NCBI GenBank assembly: GCA_024696725.1 | Contig: JAILGO010000055.1 | Coordinates: 1 to 7,081 of the forward strand | From: Eubacterium sp. | Lineage (GTDB): Bacteria; Bacillota; Clostridia; Oscillospirales; Acutalibacteraceae | Direction of reading: 5' to 3' | Length of the DNA: 7,081 nt | In this document: positions 5,540-7,081 of the stretch, one piece after another | How the letters are laid out: every line of letters begins with the position of its first letter | Numbering within the stretch: position 1 is the first letter of the stretch | Made by a program: the position numbers and the translations under genes | The notes under the pieces: generated by a model | What the model saw: the letters and a program-made list of their open reading frames with translations, nothing else | What the model was told of the DNA's origin: nothing | The model's database searches: none

Positions 5540-7081
5540 ATGAGCGACAAGCTTAATGAAAACCTCAATCCCGAAGAGCAGGTTAATTCTGAAGATACTG
5601 AAGTCCTTGAACCTCCGAAGCCGAAGCTTGAAGAAAGCGACGACTGGAAGTTTGACGGCGAGGCTCCGATGCTTGACGGCGCCGTTGTGGAAAACGACGA
5701 GTACGAAATCGTAATTCCCGGTAACGACGAGCCTGCAAAATCCGAAGACGAGAAATTGAAGAATAAGGAGCAGCAGCTTACAGCCGAAGAGCTTGAAAAG
5801 AAAAAGACTATGCGCGCCGTTGTAATTTTCATAATTGCGGTTGCGGCTCTGGCTATTATCGGCGTTGCGGTATTTTTCGGTATTCGTTTCTTCTCTCAGC
5901 CCAATACCGAGGAAAAGATGAATCCCGGTAACGTAGCTATGAAAATTGACGATACTAAGATTTCTATCGGTATGTATAACTACTACTATAATTCTACCGT
6001 TAATTATTATCTTCAGCAGGCGAGCTACGGAAACGTAGAGCTTGACGGTACTAAAGCCTATACCACCCAGAAAACGACTAATGAAGACGGTGAAGAGATT
6101 ACCTGGGAACAGCGCTTTAAGGACGATACCGTAGCGCAGCTCAAGCGCCTTGTAGCCTATTATCAGGCAGCCGTTAAGGAAGGTATGGAGCTCGACGAGG
6201 AGCAGAAGAAGCTTATCGAGGAAGATTTACAGAAAATCAAGGATACGGCAAGTAACGACGACGTATCGGTCGACGAGTATACGGGCGTTAATTTCGGCGA
6301 GTATTGCGGTATAGCGACCGTAGAAAAGATGGAAAATATGTCCTATCTCGCCCAGACCTATCTCCGTAAGGCTTCTATTGAAACTGTTCCCGATGAGGAG
6401 AGAATTAATAAGTATTACGAGGAGCATAAGGAAGATTATCAGCAGGTTGAAATGTGCTATCTCGTAATGCAGTATACTACCGAAACAAAAACAGACGTAA
6501 TTAAAAAGGCAAAAAAATACGCCGCTCAAATCAGTAATGAGAATCAGCTTAAAAAGCTTATTCCCGTTGTCTGCAAGGATTTAATCGACGCTTACGTTCA
6601 GCAGGGAACCTACGGCGACGCGGACGCTGTTGCCGAGCAGATTGCCTCAAGCTCAACCATGAAGGTTACTAAGAGCAACCCGAACCAGCTTCCTCAGGCG
6701 ATTATCGACTTCCTTTTCAGTAAGGATAAAAAGAAGGGCGATTGCAGAACGGTTGCCGACGACGATTATCAGGCAGTATTTATCGTTCTTAAAAACAGCG
6801 AAATCGGTCTTGCCGAGGACGAGGTTTACAGCGTAAGACATATCCTCATTATGCCCGAAACCGATAAGGCTGACGATGATGACGATACTGAAACCGCAGA
6901 GCCCACCGAACAGCAGTGGCAGGCGGCTAAAGAAAAGGCTAACGAGGTTCTCAGCGAATACAACGCCGGCGAAAGAACGGAGTACAGCTTCGCGCTTCTT
7001 GCTGAAAAGTATTCCGGCGACGAAGGCTCTCTCTCAGCTAACGGCGCAGGCTCGGGCTTCGGCGGACTTTACGCTAATACT
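5540..7081 (+). CDS. Membrane-anchored parvulin-type peptidyl-prolyl isomerase (PrsA/SurA-like), 3' end outside window
   Basis: The frame is open from ATG 5540 (AAGGAG at 5526-5531, eight bases away) to the last base, giving 514 residues with no stop. Residues 1-90 are strongly acidic and presumably cytoplasmic. Residues about 92-117 (MRAVVIFIIAVAALAIIGVA then VFFGI) form a single transmembrane anchor with no lipobox cysteine, unlike lipoprotein PrsA. The extracytoplasmic part begins with NVAMKIDDTKISIGMYNYYY (131-150), the usual SurA/PrsA N-terminal chaperone start, followed by a long helical region. A parvulin domain begins at YSVRHILIMPE (430-440, histidine 434) and continues with AKEKANEVLSEYNAGE, YSFALLAEKYSGDEGS and GSGFGGLY. 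It probably helps fold exported proteins outside the membrane. An Asp-rich insert (DDDDDTETAEPTE, 445-457) splits the first strand from the first helix. The last part of the parvulin domain is not visible, so activity cannot be judged. Confidence 0.87.
   Translation, partial: MSDKLNENLNPEEQVNSEDTEVLEPPKPKLEESDDWKFDGEAPMLDGAVVENDEYEIVIPGNDEPAKSEDEKLKNKEQQLTAEELEKKKTMRAVVIFIIAVAALAIIGVAVFFGIRFFSQPNTEEKMNPGNVAMKIDDTKISIGMYNYYYNSTVNYYLQQASYGNVELDGTKAYTTQKTTNEDGEEITWEQRFKDDTVAQLKRLVAYYQAAVKEGMELDEEQKKLIEEDLQKIKDTASNDDVSVDEYTGVNFGEYCGIATVEKMENMSYLAQTYLRKASIETVPDEERINKYYEEHKEDYQQVEMCYLVMQYTTETKTDVIKKAKKYAAQISNENQLKKLIPVVCKDLIDAYVQQGTYGDADAVAEQIASSSTMKVTKSNPNQLPQAIIDFLFSKDKKKGDCRTVADDDYQAVFIVLKNSEIGLAEDEVYSVRHILIMPETDKADDDDDTETAEPTEQQWQAAKEKANEVLSEYNAGERTEYSFALLAEKYSGDEGSLSANGAGSGFGGLYANT

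Noticed and set aside
5524..5832. Minus-strand Ser/Phe-rich frame opposite the start of the isomerase gene
   Set aside because: The Ser and Phe richness is simply the complement of GAA/GAC/AAG codons in the acidic isomerase tail. It lacks a start site.
6885..6912. GAC/GAT repeat as a nucleotide repeat or recombination site
   Set aside because: It is only five Asp codons in an acidic insert of the isomerase, with mixed GAC and GAT, and shows no tandem DNA repeat.

Overview
The window looks like chromosomal DNA of a low-to-mid GC Firmicute of the class Clostridia, probably close to the Ruminococcaceae/Oscillospiraceae. The main reason is the gene order: a SpoVB/YabM-type flippase, then mazG, a gene for the DNA-binding protein HU, and rqcP (yabO). 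This is the core neighbourhood found next to spoVT and upstream of yabP-yabQ-divIC in many Clostridia. AGGAG-type ribosome binding sites, TTGAca/TATAAT promoters and U-tract hairpin terminators fit the same assignment. The placement is inferred from gene content, not from a marker gene.

Layout. The first 252 bases are the 3' end of hemZ, for an oxygen-independent coproporphyrinogen dehydrogenase-like radical SAM protein. A clean sigma-A promoter then drives a small coiled-coil protein of unknown function (320-739), which ends at a strong hairpin terminator. The SpoVB-like lipid flippase gene follows (790-2456). It is broken into two overlapping reading frames by a one-base frameshift near 1503-1540, and the two halves together give one normal-length MOP-superfamily protein. 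A new promoter (2461-2490) precedes mazG, HU and rqcP, which run in one direction to a bidirectional terminator at 3963-3994. A 466-residue membrane protein of the O-antigen ligase/Wzy family lies convergently on the minus strand. A divergent intergenic region with two face-to-face promoters and a perfect 10-bp inverted repeat separates it from a membrane-anchored parvulin-type peptidyl-prolyl isomerase, which runs off the right edge after 514 codons.

How the genes fit together. mazG (nucleotide-pool cleaning), HU (nucleoid) and rqcP (rescue of stalled 50S subunits) are housekeeping genes that sit together by old synteny. The flippase and the O-antigen ligase-like protein both act on undecaprenyl-linked or other lipid-linked sugars at the membrane, and the isomerase folds exported proteins, so the second half has an envelope theme. 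The sporulation genes yabP and yabQ, and divIC, which usually follow rqcP, are not here. The O-antigen ligase gene occupies that position.

I found no CRISPR array, tRNA, rRNA, insertion sequence, phage gene or toxin-antitoxin pair, and no clear undescribed system. The points most worth a second look are the frameshifted flippase, the inverted repeat over the isomerase promoter, the unusual acidic architecture of the isomerase, and the interrupted rqcP neighbourhood.
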